From positions 93,862,773 to 93,926,772 of the forward strand of contig CM075853.1 in NCBI GenBank assembly GCA_037975125.1: DNA of 64,000 nucleotides. Direction: 5' to 3'. Below the pieces are notes generated by a model, which was given only the letters and a program-made list of their open reading frames with translations, was not told the origin of the DNA and did not search any database. Positions 34,691 through 46,545 of the stretch are shown piece after piece. The translations under genes and the position numbers were made by a program. Source of the DNA: Latrodectus hesperus (Eukaryota > Arthropoda > Arachnida > Araneae > Theridiidae). How positions within the stretch are numbered: the stretch's first letter is position 1; every line of letters begins with the position of its first letter.

Positions 34691-35454
34691 TCTATTGTCA
34701 GTTTAATTTGGGCCAGATTTGGGGTTTGGGAGAAATTTTTAAAAACCTAGAAGTATCCACACCAAAAGTATAAACCGAAAACTCAAATTGTAGATTGGTT
34801 TGTTTGATTTGTATTTTTTGTCCTACAATGTGTTTTTTCTTTTCTTTTCTTACGAGTCTAATTCGACAAGGACATAGAATATAAAAGAAATTCTGAAATC
34901 ATAGAAATATACATTTGAAATACATAGGAATCAAATACAACAAATGAACAGAATGATAACCAATAATACATTTCTTCAGCTTCCATCAGAATAGATAGAG
35001 GATGCTTAAAAAGGCTTTTCAACATTTTTCAATCTTTTCACATTTTCGAGCATTTTAACATGAAAATCAAATTTTATTAAAAATTATTTTAAATTTTATT
35101 ATAAATTTACGTGTTAGTTACAAATGAAATATTTTCTACAATATATAGAAATGTTATAGAATCCTTATTTCAAAAAATAATTCCCTTGACAACTTTTTGG
35201 TACTTTTCCAAAACACCATCTAAGAAATGTTAATCTTTAAAGTACTAGATTTTCATAAGATTTTTATCTTCAAATTGCATATACTTAGAATTTATCAAAT
35301 AACAATCTGCATTAATTAAAAATTTTGGCGGTAAATGCTTTGGAATCTGGTTTCCATTATTTTTTTTCTTTTTTTCGATATGTGGGTCATTGCCGAAATG
35401 AGATTGGAAAGAAAATGAAACATCGTTTTATCAAAAGACTTCTCGGGTGATTCA
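34691..35454. other. AT-rich unique DNA, nothing recognised
   Basis: No repeat or gene seen. Confidence 0.5.
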
Positions 35455-35615
35455 AATTAAGCCAATGAATATTTAAATGCAAATCATGTGGAGAAGAACA
35501 ATCGGCCGACGTAACGTGACTGATGGTGAAGGATTACACTTCGACTTGAGCCACGTCATGAGGGCAGCGATTAATATATGACGTCCAATCAAATAACCAG
35601 ATTTTCATTATCTCA
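35455..35615. promoter_or_regulatory. Unique block with POU octamer, SOX, OTX and CRE-like sites
   Basis: Exact octamer ATGCAAAT at 35477-35484, ACAAT (SOX core) 23 bp further, GGATTA (OTX/bicoid type) at 35531-35536, three ACGT cores including GACGTC-like GACGTCC at 35580, and CCAATCA. The block is GC-richer and non-repetitive, with no ORF. Enhancer function is inference. Confidence 0.4.
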
Positions 35616-36734
35616 AATGAATATTCAAGAACATTTTCTTTTTAATAGTCATTTCGCAGTCAAAATTTATTAATCAGTTTAATACAGTGCGATAAGGTTA
35701 TGTGTATGTGTTACAAACTTATATTTTGGAAACTTGAATTTGTGAATTGCTTAAAATGGTAATTTTCTCAGTACTAGTTTTAACGTTTGGGAGGAAAATT
35801 TTGCATAATGAATTTCAAAAAATTGTTCGACTCTACAACATACATTAGTGCTTGAAATGCCAGGATATTTTGGGATGATTTCAAATAAATTTGATGCCCT
35901 AAACTCAAAAGTAGTTCTAGTTTCTGTTAAGGAAATACTTTTTTTAAATATAATACATGTTACACTACTGACGTTTTAATTAAATTCATAAACCACATAA
36001 AAAAAGCAAAATTTGAAATTTTCATTTTATTATTCCTTAGCATCAAAAAAGCTGCTTGCCAAGTTGTTTTCTCAAAATATTAGGAGGCGAGAAAAGGCAT
36101 ATATTCCTAATAAAACTGCCTTCAAATGAGGTTCGAAACCCTGCAATATGGCAAACTGTACACCTTATGGAAAAAAAAAAAAAAAGAAGTTGTGCTTGAA
36201 AGTTGAAAAAAGAAAAAGAAATGTTTAGATTAAGTGTCTCACATGTATACCTAAAGTTTGTTCTGTAATAAAAGATACCAAAACAAATTTTGTTTTCCTA
36301 TATGCTTGTTATTTTTAACATTTGCCCCATGAATACATTTAAAATTCATTAATTAATAAACTCGCTACTAGGTAAATGAAAAATTGGCAGTTTAGGCAGG
36401 TACTTAAAAATCTATTTTCAATTACTTTCTTATCAAAAATTTTATTACTCAGTTATTTCCACCATTTTACCATTTATATATTAATAGCCTACCTGAAATC
36501 AAAACAAAAATACACAATCACAAAAGATAAAAATATTTGTTTGTATTTACTGTTTATCTTAACGCTGACTTTTCAAGTCAATTATGTCCTAGTGACTTGA
36601 TGTGTTCGATATCTTTTAGTCTAGATATTTAGTCAATATTACTTTTTATATTTTTACAAGAATATATAATATACTTTATATATTCTTTTAAGATTTTTTT
36701 ATATTTTTAGAAGACACTTTTTTACTAATATACT

Positions 36735-36737
<3 letters not shown>
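35616..36737. other. AT-rich unique DNA, nothing recognised
   Basis: Poly-A near 36171-36184. The open frame at 36376-36600 is low-complexity. Confidence 0.5.

Positions 36738-36803
<66 letters not shown>
36738..36803. repeat. (TA)n microsatellite
   Basis: About 66 bp of uninterrupted TA dinucleotide. Confidence 0.95.
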
Positions 36804-36805
<2 letters not shown>

Positions 36806-39054
36806 CACTTTATAATTGTTTGTCAATCAATGCATCAAAACACTTATTAATCTGAGTATCATGAAAATATTAAATTATTTCAAGATTTAAAATTTTATGG
36901 AATTTTTTTATTTTCCTTTGAATATGAACTTTACATACGAACATTTCTCGAGCCTTGTTTATGATAAATTATATTACAGTCATTTCACCAAGTAAAAAAT
37001 ATCAATATGATGAGAAAAATTATATATTTACAAGTTTGAAATGTAGTGTTCATTTGTCCTTATCTTTATAACCATGTGAGTTCTGAAATTAATTTAACTA
37101 TCACTGCTCATAATAAATAACAACTGTTAGTAAACTTCAACATTAATCAAAAATCATTTCAACTAAGTGAAAAGCAGCCCTCTCATACCTTGAAGGTAAT
37201 TGGTTTGATAGTTGAGAGTGTCGAAGACCATTGTGTTGAGAAAAGCTGTGCACAAGTAAGATCCAACTTTTCTTCTCTTATACGATTTGGTTGGTTGGCT
37301 GGTTTATCACACTACAGCTGTGAGTTGGACTAAACAAATATCCTCTTTCCAGTTGTGAATCTATTTCATGAATTATTGATGTCCAGTAGATAATCATAAG
37401 CTACTTGCATGAATTATATGACAATGGAAAAAATCTGCTAAAGTCCTACATCTTATTTCGCAAAGATTCACGTAGAAAACTAAAAGTCGCACATTGTTCT
37501 TTGTCAAATTGGTTAGAATCGAACCTAAAAATTTCTATTTTGAAAAACAGATTCGATTTCTGTTTGAAAACACAATAGTAGTCATCTTGACTCTTTGCTG
37601 AAGAGTTATTTAAATCACTATAAATAATATCTAATATATTTTGATGTAGCGGACAGCCTAACGACCGAGAGCTATTCTAAGTTTTTTTTTAAACATCTTT
37701 TTCATATTTTGGCTTTCTTTTAATATTTAATGCACATTATTGCTTTCTGGATGGACTTGTCATAGACAGTGGGTACAGAAAACTTTCACGCACTCACTTT
37801 GACAAACATGTAAGCAAAAACGTGACATCCAGTTCTCGTTTTCCAACCATTGAAGCAGTACTCTTTCACTCTGAAGTGCCGTGGAACTGCTAGTCCAAAA
37901 AGCCCTTCTTTAAGACATAATAAGCAAAATGTCAAATATAAACAAATCGTAGATTATGTATGCCAGTTAATATTAATTAATTCATTAAGATTTAACTGTA
38001 ATATGATTTTTTATTTTTAATGACTTATTAGACTCAAATTATTCTTGCTTTCACATTTAATATTTATTTCATCTTTTACCATGACAGCTTGTATTTTTTA
38101 CCTTTTTGAAAGTGAGAATTATAAACTTCATTGCAAATATAAATTCAAACTCTTTCCAATCATAAAATTACAGATGGAAAAATCAACTGCATTAGTAATT
38201 GAAAATTAATTTCTCTTTTGCATAAAATCGTAGAGAAGATTTAAAATTAAAATATTTGATGGAAAAGTTTCCTTTCCATACTTTTATTCGAATTGGTATA
38301 TAACTAAAAGAATAGTTCTCTTCCACCTAATCGATTTTCCATTCGGGCTCAAATAATAGTTTCCAATTACTTTTCCATTTCGATTATCCTGGATAAAAAG
38401 AATTGCAGATCATTTGTCAGTATTTTTTAATATTTTCTCAAAAGAACTTTTGCCCTTTCTTCACGGAAAAATCGTCACAGGTAGGATGTTTTTAAATTCT
38501 CTGCGAATTTATCTTTTGAGTGCAAGTAAAAATGTTCAAATAAATCGGTATTATCTTTGTGTTATTTATGTTTTATATTTTTGCTTCTTACGGAAGATTA
38601 GAGTTTCTTGCATTTCTCTAGACTAGAGTTTTTCTCATCGAATATCATCAAGTATTAAATGTGCTAATCAGAAAAAGTTAGCAGTGAATATAAATAATGT
38701 TTAATATATAATTTTGAGAGTTTTATGCATTTATATTTTGTTTACAAAATAGTAAAAAGTTCCAAAAAAAATGAATGATATAAAAATACAGATCAACTTT
38801 TTCCAAAAAATGTAATGCATTTTATTACGCATTTTCAACTAATAAAATTTTTTTTAATTTACTTAACTCAAAAATAATTAGTAATAACCATAAAAATGTG
38901 ATTTACTAGTCTTTTTTACATTTTTTCATACAATAAAATCGTTATTTGAGAACATTTGATTTTGGTTTGTTCTTCGTTCTACGGGCACCTTTTGATAATG
39001 AAAGCTTATTCGATATGAATTTATTAAATAAAGTACATTAAAAATCATTCCGCG
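36804..39054. other. No gene; doubtful repeat fragments
   Basis: A GGTTGGTTGGCTGG stretch with a SINE-A-like body may lie at about 37288-37390, and a SINE-B core in reverse orientation at about 37430-37560 (AGAATCGAACCTAAA). A more balanced patch lies at 37735-37915. Otherwise AT-rich. Confidence 0.4.
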
Positions 39055-39275
39055 CAAGAATATCTGCTCCGAAATGCCTTTCGGGTAAACTTTACTGTAC
39101 AGTGGATCTATTTATATGCCAGAATGGAAACAACCAAGAAAACTCTCAAGAACACAACACAGCAAGTGTGCATGTAAAAGCTGAAATGCAACATCTATTT
39201 TCTGTTACCCAAAAATGTGTAATTGATTCTTATGCCACGCACTCCGAATAACACGGTTCTAAGGAATCATGATGA
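39055..39275 (-). mobile_element. SINE-B copy
   Basis: Order in reverse orientation: CCGAAATGCCTTTCGGG, ACAGTGGATC, CAAGAAAACTCTCAAGAACAC, GTGCATGTAAAAGCTGAAATGC, CATCTATTTTCTGTTACCC. Good match except the head. Confidence 0.7.
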
Positions 39276-39512
39276 TCCCATACGAAAAGCAATTATGACA
39301 TTAAATAATAATTAGCTACGCAAACTATGCTTTTTATCACCCAAGAAAATCTTTATCAAAGAAAAATGTCATTGTCATTCGGCCATTTAATAGGTATCAT
39401 ATTAAGTTAAAAAGGGAGGATAAAATAGTAAATGAGGGGTAATAATCATATTTTTTAATAGTAAATTTAATATTATTTAGGAATTATGAGATAAAGCATA
39501 GTATTACAAAAC

Positions 39513-39715
39513 AAATAAAATTGGCTGTTTGATTTTGTTTGTCGCTCAACGGTCATTTTTTGCACACGAGGGCTAATTAGACCGGGACTTACGGCTTAAA
39601 GTGGATTCCGAACCACTACAAACATCCATGCCCAAGGTGGGATACGAACCCACGAACTGTTGAACCGAAGACAAGAGCGCTAACCATTCGGCTGGCTCGG
39701 CCAAATAAAATTGGC
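39513..39715 (-). mobile_element. Young SINE-A with 13-bp target duplication
   Basis: The element spans 39526-39702 between direct repeats AAATAAAATTGGC at 39513-39525 and 39703-39715. Body: GTCGCTCAACGGTCATTTTTTG, ACGAGGGCTAATTAGACCGG, GTGGATTCCGAACCAC, ATGCCCAAGGTGGGATACG. A few bases are missing in the head (CGGCTGGCTCGGCC). Intact duplications and near-consensus sequence mark it as recent. Confidence 0.9.
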
Positions 39716-39866
39716 ATTCCGATTGAAATAATCCAGTATTTTTATATTATCGATATCAGATTCAGACATCAAACAGATCCACAAAGTTAGGCGAAAAATT
39801 CGAAGTGTGAAAATAAAGGTGAAAGTACTTATGATAGATTTAAAGTTGATTTTATTTTTTCTTATG

Positions 39867-40110
39867 CCTGGCTGCCCTAAGGATATTGCTTAGGGCAGCT
39901 TATCGCCTATTCAGCGCTATAAAGGGCGAAGATGATGGCATCTTATACAGTGAGGCACCCAATGATGTGCCATCTTCGCCCCAAAGTCGAAGGGATAAAG
40001 AAAGACAAGCACAGAGAAAAAAGAACATCCATGCTCATACCAGGATTCGAACCCGGTTGCTTCGAAGTTAGGAGCACTAACCTTTCTGTAAGCGTCCGGC
40101 TGATACAGTT
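39867..40110 (-). mobile_element. SINE-E, tRNA-derived, structured body
   Basis: Minus-strand head with B box GGGTTCGAATCCTGG and an A-box region CAGAAAGGTTAGTGCTCC. The other end folds into CTGCCCTAA/TTAGGGCAG (39871-39897), and GGCGAAGATG pairs with CATCTTCGCC further in. No second copy in the window, so the SINE call rests on the Pol III boxes. The overlapping short frames on both strands are shadows of this element. Confidence 0.65.
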
Positions 40111-41483
40111 AAAGAAAAAAAAAATCGAAAAAAAGTAACATTTCGAAAAACTACTTAAAATTTTAATAATAATTAAAAAAGAAATACAAATTTTGGTAAG
40201 CATATTAGCATGAACGCAGAAGCATAATTTAAGATACTTAAAAATGAACGAGTTTTAAGATACCAATTTCCTATGAAGCATATCTATTAAATATCTAATT
40301 GGTCATCTCGAAGCACCGTGTTGATGTTTGTTTCGTTATTTCACGAAACCAAATAACCTCATAGTTAATATAGTTTGAGTATGAAGATAATTTTTGATGA
40401 CGATAGTTCATTTATGTTACCTAAAATGCTATTCTGTGGTCGAAAAATATCCTCATAAGCCTGTTGGAGATTTTAGCAAATCACATGCCGACAAAAATTG
40501 AATCTTCTAAAAATAAATAAATATTTTCATAAAAGACTGCTATATAAAGATAGCAGAGAAAGAGTAAATTAATAATTTGATATTTATTATATGATAACAG
40601 CTAATTCTAGATTTTAGAGTCAATGTATGTATACGCATTTGAATTTTGTTTGCATGGAGAATAATGAATAACTATTCGATTTGTATGCACTTCGAAGAAA
40701 TAAACTCATAAAATTTTACCCTTTCCTACACATTAAAATCATAACTGTTCTGGACCATAGGAAATGCTATGATTTACAATCATTCGAAACAAAAACTATT
40801 CACAAGACGTCTGCAGCTAGGTAAAAGAAAAACTTTTTAATACGGAAGTGGAGAGCAGTGACAAAACCACCACAAATCAGGTGGAAAATCATAAATTCCA
40901 CTCACGTGTGATGCTTAATGTTTCAGGGAAAACTGTGCTTTTGTTGTCAAGGAAACCAAGTGACCTACTAATTCTTGCCTCGCATCACTCACTGACCAAG
41001 CAAAAGGCGGAGACGTGTTAATTGTTATATTTTGCACTGGATGAAAGAACTGTTAGACAAGCAATCCAGTTTCGAAAAATTGGATCAATCAATGAACTTT
41101 TTATAAAAAAAATATTTTTTATTCAGATATATTCTATATGTCAATGAACGATACTAGTTTAGTTTGGTATAGTATTCTACTGTCATTTTTAGAACTGGAA
41201 TGAACATTCGAATAGGAACTAGTTTAAAATGAATTCTAAAACACAATCACAAAGATGGATCTCAAATTATTGAACGGAAAATTCAGGTGTCCAGATTAAA
41301 TACTATATGTAAAGAGCAAAATCTTAGATATTATTTTTTTATTTCAGTATACATCATACACACGCAAAAGAAAATAAACAGGAGCTGGGTGTGCGTGTAT
41401 GTAGTTTATCATGCTCTTAGGAATGAAATCTCCCACATTCGAATCAACGATATTAGTTAATCGCTAAAATCACTAATTGCTCA
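40111..41483. other. AT-rich DNA, one doubtful SINE-A
   Basis: An eroded SINE-A may lie at about 41165-41300 (TAGGAACTAGTTTAAAATGAATTCTAAAAC, ATTATTGAACGG). No gene. Confidence 0.4.
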
Positions 41484-41600
41484 TAAAGTTTATTAGTCCG
41501 ACAGACAGTTAAAAGGAGATTTCTTGAATATCTACAACCGGTATAAGAATCGAACCCATCATAAGTTAAAAGCTAAATCGCTAACTAATAGTCTCGAAGT
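41484..41600 (-). mobile_element. SINE-A copy, head half
   Basis: AAGAATCGAACCCATCATAAG, AAGCTAAATCGCTAACTAATAG and the preceding body segment match SINE-A in order. Confidence 0.65.
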
Positions 41601-43013
41601 TAGATATTAATTAACGTAAAAGACAAGTATTGCGTTTGTTTTCTGCATATACATACATCTGGATAAGAGCCTTAGAATTAAACTGGATTACTTTTATCAT
41701 CAGGTGTAAATGTGATCCATTCCTAAGATGATTTTCCGTAAGGCAGAACTATATTAATGTTAAAAATCTTATAGTAATTTTTAGCGTTAGGCAACCACTC
41801 TATGATGCCAATATATTAAATAAAACTTTATGATTATTATATTTATAATTATAAGATAATTTTATATAACAACATTAGTGTATTATGTAAAATAAAAGAA
41901 TCTAAGTCAAATTATTAGAATTTTTTAATATAATAAAAATAAAAGATTCCAAGATAAAAATAGAAAGTTTTTTTAAAAAATCGTATAAAATGTGTATATA
42001 TTTGTTTTGGGTGTATCGTATATATAGTGACTCCACCTAAAAATATTTCTTTTTCAGATCGGGCAGCGATACAAGACTATTAGGTTTAGAAATAGCTCAA
42101 CGAACCACTTTAAAGGAACTTCCTTCATGAAACTTTCATCGGGATTTGATAACACAAGACACGCTATTCTTAATTAAACTAAGAACGAAAACAAAATCCG
42201 ATAATTCTGTTCGTCGAACTATTTTCATGACATGCTGATAAAAAAAATTTAGACCAGCTTTACTTGAAAATATTCTTTTCTTAAGGTTTAACTTTTTTCT
42301 TCCTTTATAGCCTGCATCGAAAGAAATATAGCGTGCTAAAAGATCGTTTGGAATAACTCCAAAAACAAAAATGCTGGAATGTTAAGCATTGATTTTCTTT
42401 ATAGAGTGTATTTGTGCTAACCTAGTACTTCTTCCTTTGAAAGAATTAACTCTTCCCTCCTTAAATTTTCATCACTTGATTTTGATGGCTTCAATCTTTT
42501 CTCGAATCCAATACAGTTAAAATTTATTATCGCGGATAAAATTAGAAAATTAATTCAAATTTCATTGAAAAAAGATTAAAAATCATTTATTTTAAGTATT
42601 TTGTGTTTACACTCGATTTTTCTTTAAAATTGGGAGAAGAAATATTTTCTACAAAAATTGTGAAGTTTGAATAAATGCTCAAAATTTTTATATAGATCTC
42701 ATTTGAACACAATTGTTATAAATTAAATTCAGAAGATCGATTGAAAATATGAATGACAATTTTAATAATTTTAATATTAATAGAAATATATGAAAAATTT
42801 TAATTCAACTAACATTATTTTAGGGGAAAACATTTTTTATATAATTTTTGTATATTAAAAAAACACGATTATATAATAAGGCGCTTAATAATACTTGTCT
42901 GCAACTTATTAATCAAGCATTAGAAAAGTATGTCAGTAAATTAATTTAGGAGCAAGCATTGATAAAAAGTAATTGAGAAAATGTAATTGTAGAATTAAGT
43001 ACTCATTAAGGCT
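41601..43013. other. AT-rich unique DNA, nothing recognised
   Basis: A balanced patch at about 42050-42250 has no ORF or motif cluster I can name. Confidence 0.5.
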
Positions 43014-43145
43014 TCGCGGATGAGGTTGTAGATGCATAAGTGGGAGAGCTTTTGTTTTCAATTCAACAGTTCGTTGGTTCAATTCCTTCGATGAGAATAC
43101 ATATTTATAATGGTTCAGAATATTTTTTAAAGCTATTGGTCTGGA
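43014..43145 (+). mobile_element. SINE-A copy in plus orientation
   Basis: GTGGGAGAGCTTTTGTTTTCAATTCAACAGTTCG and TTGGTTCAATTCC are the head in plus orientation, with ATAATGGTTCAGAAT in the body. One of only two plus-oriented SINE-A copies seen. Confidence 0.65.
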
Positions 43146-43534
43146 GCAAATGTAAGCAGATTAAATATTCTATAAGATTCAAAATATTTTTATAATGTGA
43201 GGCAAAATTTTTGAAAAGTGTCGAACAGTGCAAATCTTCATCACTTGAAGCTAACTCAAAATGGAAACATTGGGTGTATTTTGTATGATTTTGGCAGAAA
43301 TAAAATATCAGCTATATCTAATCGAATGTAGAACCATAGTTTGCAGCAGATGGTCTAGAGCTCATACTACAATAAATGAAAACAATTATGTAAAAACAAT
43401 CAACATTCCCATTCATCACATAAAAAGCAAGTATAAAAACTTCATTCATATTGGAAATGAAAAGGAAAATTACACAAAAGCTTCTAAATTTGTAAACTTC
43501 ATATGAATAGATATAGCTGTTTATGTAAAGTACT

Positions 43535-43578
43535 AATGCTGTTAGTAATTTCAAGAAAAAGAAATTACTAACAGCATT
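43535..43578. repeat. Perfect 18-bp hairpin
   Basis: AATGCTGTTAGTAATTTC pairs exactly with GAAATTACTAACAGCATT across an 8-nt A-rich loop. Confidence 0.9.
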
Positions 43579-43849
43579 TAAAAAAAATTGCAAACAGCAG
43601 TTGTTGTACTGTCTTTCATCATTTAATTCTAAATAACGTGACTCTGAATCCAAACGAATGTAATATATCCTGATGATCTTAACAAATATTTTTAGGTCAC
43701 TGGGGACTCCAAGCAAATATTGTCTTTACGGATCGCATAAATACCTCAAATCCGCATTGACACTTTTGAATGATGGAAAATGAATGGTTTGACACCACAC
43801 AGGGAAAGGCCAAAATGTGTTTAATTCTTTTATAAGACATTGAAACCTC

Positions 43850-44000
43850 CTGCCTTGCCATCCAAGAGAACTTTTCATAGGTAAGGTGCTGTATTTAATA
43901 TTTCAAGGAAAAAAAAAAAACTCCCGATATATGCAGAAAGAGGAAGAATAATATCCATTCTGCTTTTCTCAATAACAGTTAGAATTAAACAGAGTATTCC
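43850..44000 (-). mobile_element. SINE-B copy
   Basis: Reverse-orientation match: GAGAACTTTTCATAGGTAAGGTGCTG, AACTCCCGATATATGCAGAAAG, CTGCTTTTCTCAATAACAG. Poly-A interrupts it near 43909. Confidence 0.6.
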
Positions 44001-44039
44001 ACGCCGATAAACGTAGCTCTATCACGAGAGAGAGAGAAC

Positions 44040-44200
44040 AAAATTTCTTCTTTTATTGATTTATCTTTATGGATGCGTGCATCGGAATTTTCGATTTTTT
44101 TCTCACATGTAACTTGTAACCGCCTATATTCTATGAGAAGTTTTCCCAGAAGGCAATATTCCTCGTGGGTAGATTTCTTCATCTATTTTGCCAAATATGA
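44040..44200 (+). mobile_element. SINE-B copy, degraded, opposite to its neighbour
   Basis: TTTTTTTCTCACATGTAACTTGTAACCGCC, CTATGAGAAGTTTTCCCAGAAGGCAATATTCC follow in plus order. It lies 40 bp from a minus copy, giving a tail-separated inverted pair. Confidence 0.55.
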
Positions 44201-44310
44201 TTCCGAGAAGTTCGGGAGGCTGCTCGAGTAGTTTGTAAATGACAAGTTTTTGTCTCTGGTCAAGATTATAGGGATAGTAATGGTAGCAATGACATTTATA
44301 ATCTAATGAT

Positions 44311-44468
44311 TTGATAATTGGGTCATTCGACTACCATTTTTTTGTGCACAAGTCCTAAATCTACCGGGTTACTGTTTGAAAGAGATTTCAAGTCTACAAA
44401 CATTTTATTCTGAGATGGAGCTCAACACACGAGCTGAAGTTCAGAACACTAACAATTCAGCCTACAGT
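44311..44468 (-). mobile_element. SINE-A copy
   Basis: GGTCATTCGACTACCATTTTTTTGTGCACAAG, GAGATTTCAAGTCTACAAACAT, GATGGAGCTCAACACACGAGCTG and CTAACAATTCAGC in SINE-A order. Confidence 0.7.
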
Positions 44469-44483
44469 TAAGTTGAGTTAGTA

Positions 44484-44587
44484 GGGATTGATGTCCAAAG
44501 ATCTTTGGTCTTCGGGAATCTTAAGTCTTTGGGAAGAGATCTTTGGAAATCAATCTCTGAGAATCAGGGATTGATTTCCAAAGATCT
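44484..44587. repeat. Direct plus inverted triple repeat
   Basis: AGATCTTTGGAAATCAAT (44537-44554) pairs exactly with ATTGATTTCCAAAGATCT (44570-44587) across 15 nt. A third, slightly diverged copy in the same orientation as the latter lies at 44484-44505. Confidence 0.85.
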
Positions 44588-45349
44588 TATAAACTGCATT
44601 CTGCGTCATTACAAGTGGTAGAAAAAATTTTCAATGGTAAAGGTAAAATTCCAGCAGAGCAACAAACTTCTATTGTAATAAAGGAGATGTATCATACATT
44701 GAAAACAATCTTTTTAATAAATTAATAGCAATGAATACCACAAATTTTATGATAATGCTCTTTCATTTCGCTGATCATGTGCTGTAAGAAAAAGCAAATG
44801 TTTAAGCAATTTCGAATAAAAAGTATGTATTTTTGAAAAATGATTTATATTATAAATTTAAGCACTTTGGGTTGAAATGTATTATTCTATATTACGCTAA
44901 TACCAGGGTAGCGACATCTGTTTCCTCTTCATCTTACTTTTAATTTCTGTACTTTTTAGTTTTCTTAATATGGTAACAGAAGTTTTTGTTTACCAAAAAG
45001 AAAAGGATTATTGTGTTTTTACATAGCAACAACAGATTGATACCAAGAAAATAATAAACGAGTTTTGTTCCCTTTTAAGTCTATTTCTTTCTATTTAAGT
45101 TATATTCATTTAGAGTTAAAAGTTTGTCGTGGATTAAAGATTTGTATTGAAGAAAATCACTTCACCAGTGATAAAAATTTTCAGCTTGATGAATGTTTTT
45201 CATTGCGATGTTGAAACTTGAGTTTCACAGGACATAAAAATTTCACATATTAAGCTTTTAAAGTTTTTAGAATCTAATAAGTTTCTACAATCAACTTAGC
45301 ATTTTTACAATTCATTAGCACTCCTTGTATTATGATTCTCTGGATTTCT
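44588..45349. other. AT-rich unique DNA, nothing recognised
   Basis: No repeat or coding segment recognised. Confidence 0.5.
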
Positions 45350-45620
45350 TTCAAATTTTCAGATCGAAAGGTAGTGAACTCGAATCCTGGCTTAACTTAG
45401 TCGTATTCGCTAAAGTCGGCTGGGGCACGTTAAAACTATGCGTGCTCGCTGTGTCTTCCAAGTGAAATGATACCTCTAGGGGTGGCAGGCCAAGTATTGG
45501 GGCTTTTATGCTTGATCCCTGCTTCAAAATCATGAAGACTCCACCCCGATGCTTCTCTCTAACCGGTAATGACCAGCTCAGGGTTAGGTACAGGGAAGCA
45601 TGCTTGAGCAACAAAACTTT
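45350..45620 (+). mobile_element. SINE-D copy in plus orientation
   Basis: GGTAGTGAACTCGAATCCTGGCTTAAC, ATTCGCTAAAGTCGGCTGGGGCACGTTAAA, GATACCTCTAGGGGTGGCAGGCC, CTGCTTCAAAATCATGAAGACTC and a closing GAGCAACAAAAC align with the minus copy at 23147-23427. The head A box is eroded. Open frames on both strands here come from its balanced composition. Confidence 0.8.
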
Positions 45621-46469
45621 TTCAAATAGATGCAGAAGAATGGATGTTTTGAACCTTTTAGGAATTTTTTCACTTAAAATCCGGATCTGTTCGATGATTA
45701 ACCCAATCTGCTGTAGAGAGTACTCCGACAGCTATAACCATAAATAGATGAGAACGGATATTTCAAGTTTGCTTTTATCAATTTCAAATGTATATAGCCC
45801 TAGATGTGATGATATGAAATACCATTGTGTGGGTATGTTTCTATAAAATTTTATCCTCAAAGTCAGTAAGGCCGTCAAACAGGTTGTATTTCTGGAGTGC
45901 TAACACGTTATCCCTCATTGTAATCACCATCAGCATCCAGCAACTTTTGCCAAAATTTCAGCTATGCAAAGCCATTGTGGTAAAATTCTGCGCTTCTAAC
46001 CCAAATAAGTCCATGAGTGGTGGCTGGAAATTTTCTTCATTAGCCTAAAAGTACCGAATTGAATTTTTGAGAATTATGCCTTACAGAACTTTCATTCTCA
46101 GGTCTATCTCCAAACGCATGATATATTTGAGGACTTAATACAGCTACTGATCTATTTATTTTGAAGTAGTAAAGAAAGTAACAACAACGACTCTATAAGA
46201 GTTACAATTCATGAAAGTACTCTAATGACCCACTTTCTTAACGAATGGTATTCTTATTCCTGACAAACAGGTTTTCACCAACAATTTACATTCCTATTCT
46301 CATTTCAGTTAATGGCAAAATGGAAAGAACTTTATTAACTACCTTGTATTATATAGTTACTGCAACTAATTTTGTACCCTAAATTTTACTCTATGTAGCT
46401 TGTGATCACTTTAGCCAATTCAATTGGGATCATCTCTTAGGAGGGGAAGTTAACGTATTCAATTTCAAC
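45621..46469. other. No recognised feature
   Basis: Mixed composition, a 73-codon frame at 45827-46048 without a domain. No repeat recognised. Confidence 0.4.
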
Positions 46470-46545
46470 CACTGTTAATAACGGAAGATGGGTACGATGT
46501 TTCTGTTTTCTGCATGAATATTTGAAGGTGAGTACTTATAAAATT
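46470..46545 (+). mobile_element. SINE-B fragment
   Basis: CTGTTAATAACGGAAGATGGG then GTTTCTGTTTTCTGCATGAATATTTG match the SINE-B core; both ends are lost. Confidence 0.5.

Noticed and set aside
39886..40203. Overlapping frames on both strands
   Set aside because: They follow the GC-richer SINE-E; all three frames open together, as in noncoding DNA.
43318..43716. 132-codon minus frame
   Set aside because: Composition is Phe/Ile/Tyr-rich, it runs through a perfect hairpin (43535-43578), and no domain is visible.
45351..45747. 79- and 87-codon frames on opposite strands
   Set aside because: Explained by the SINE-D copy.
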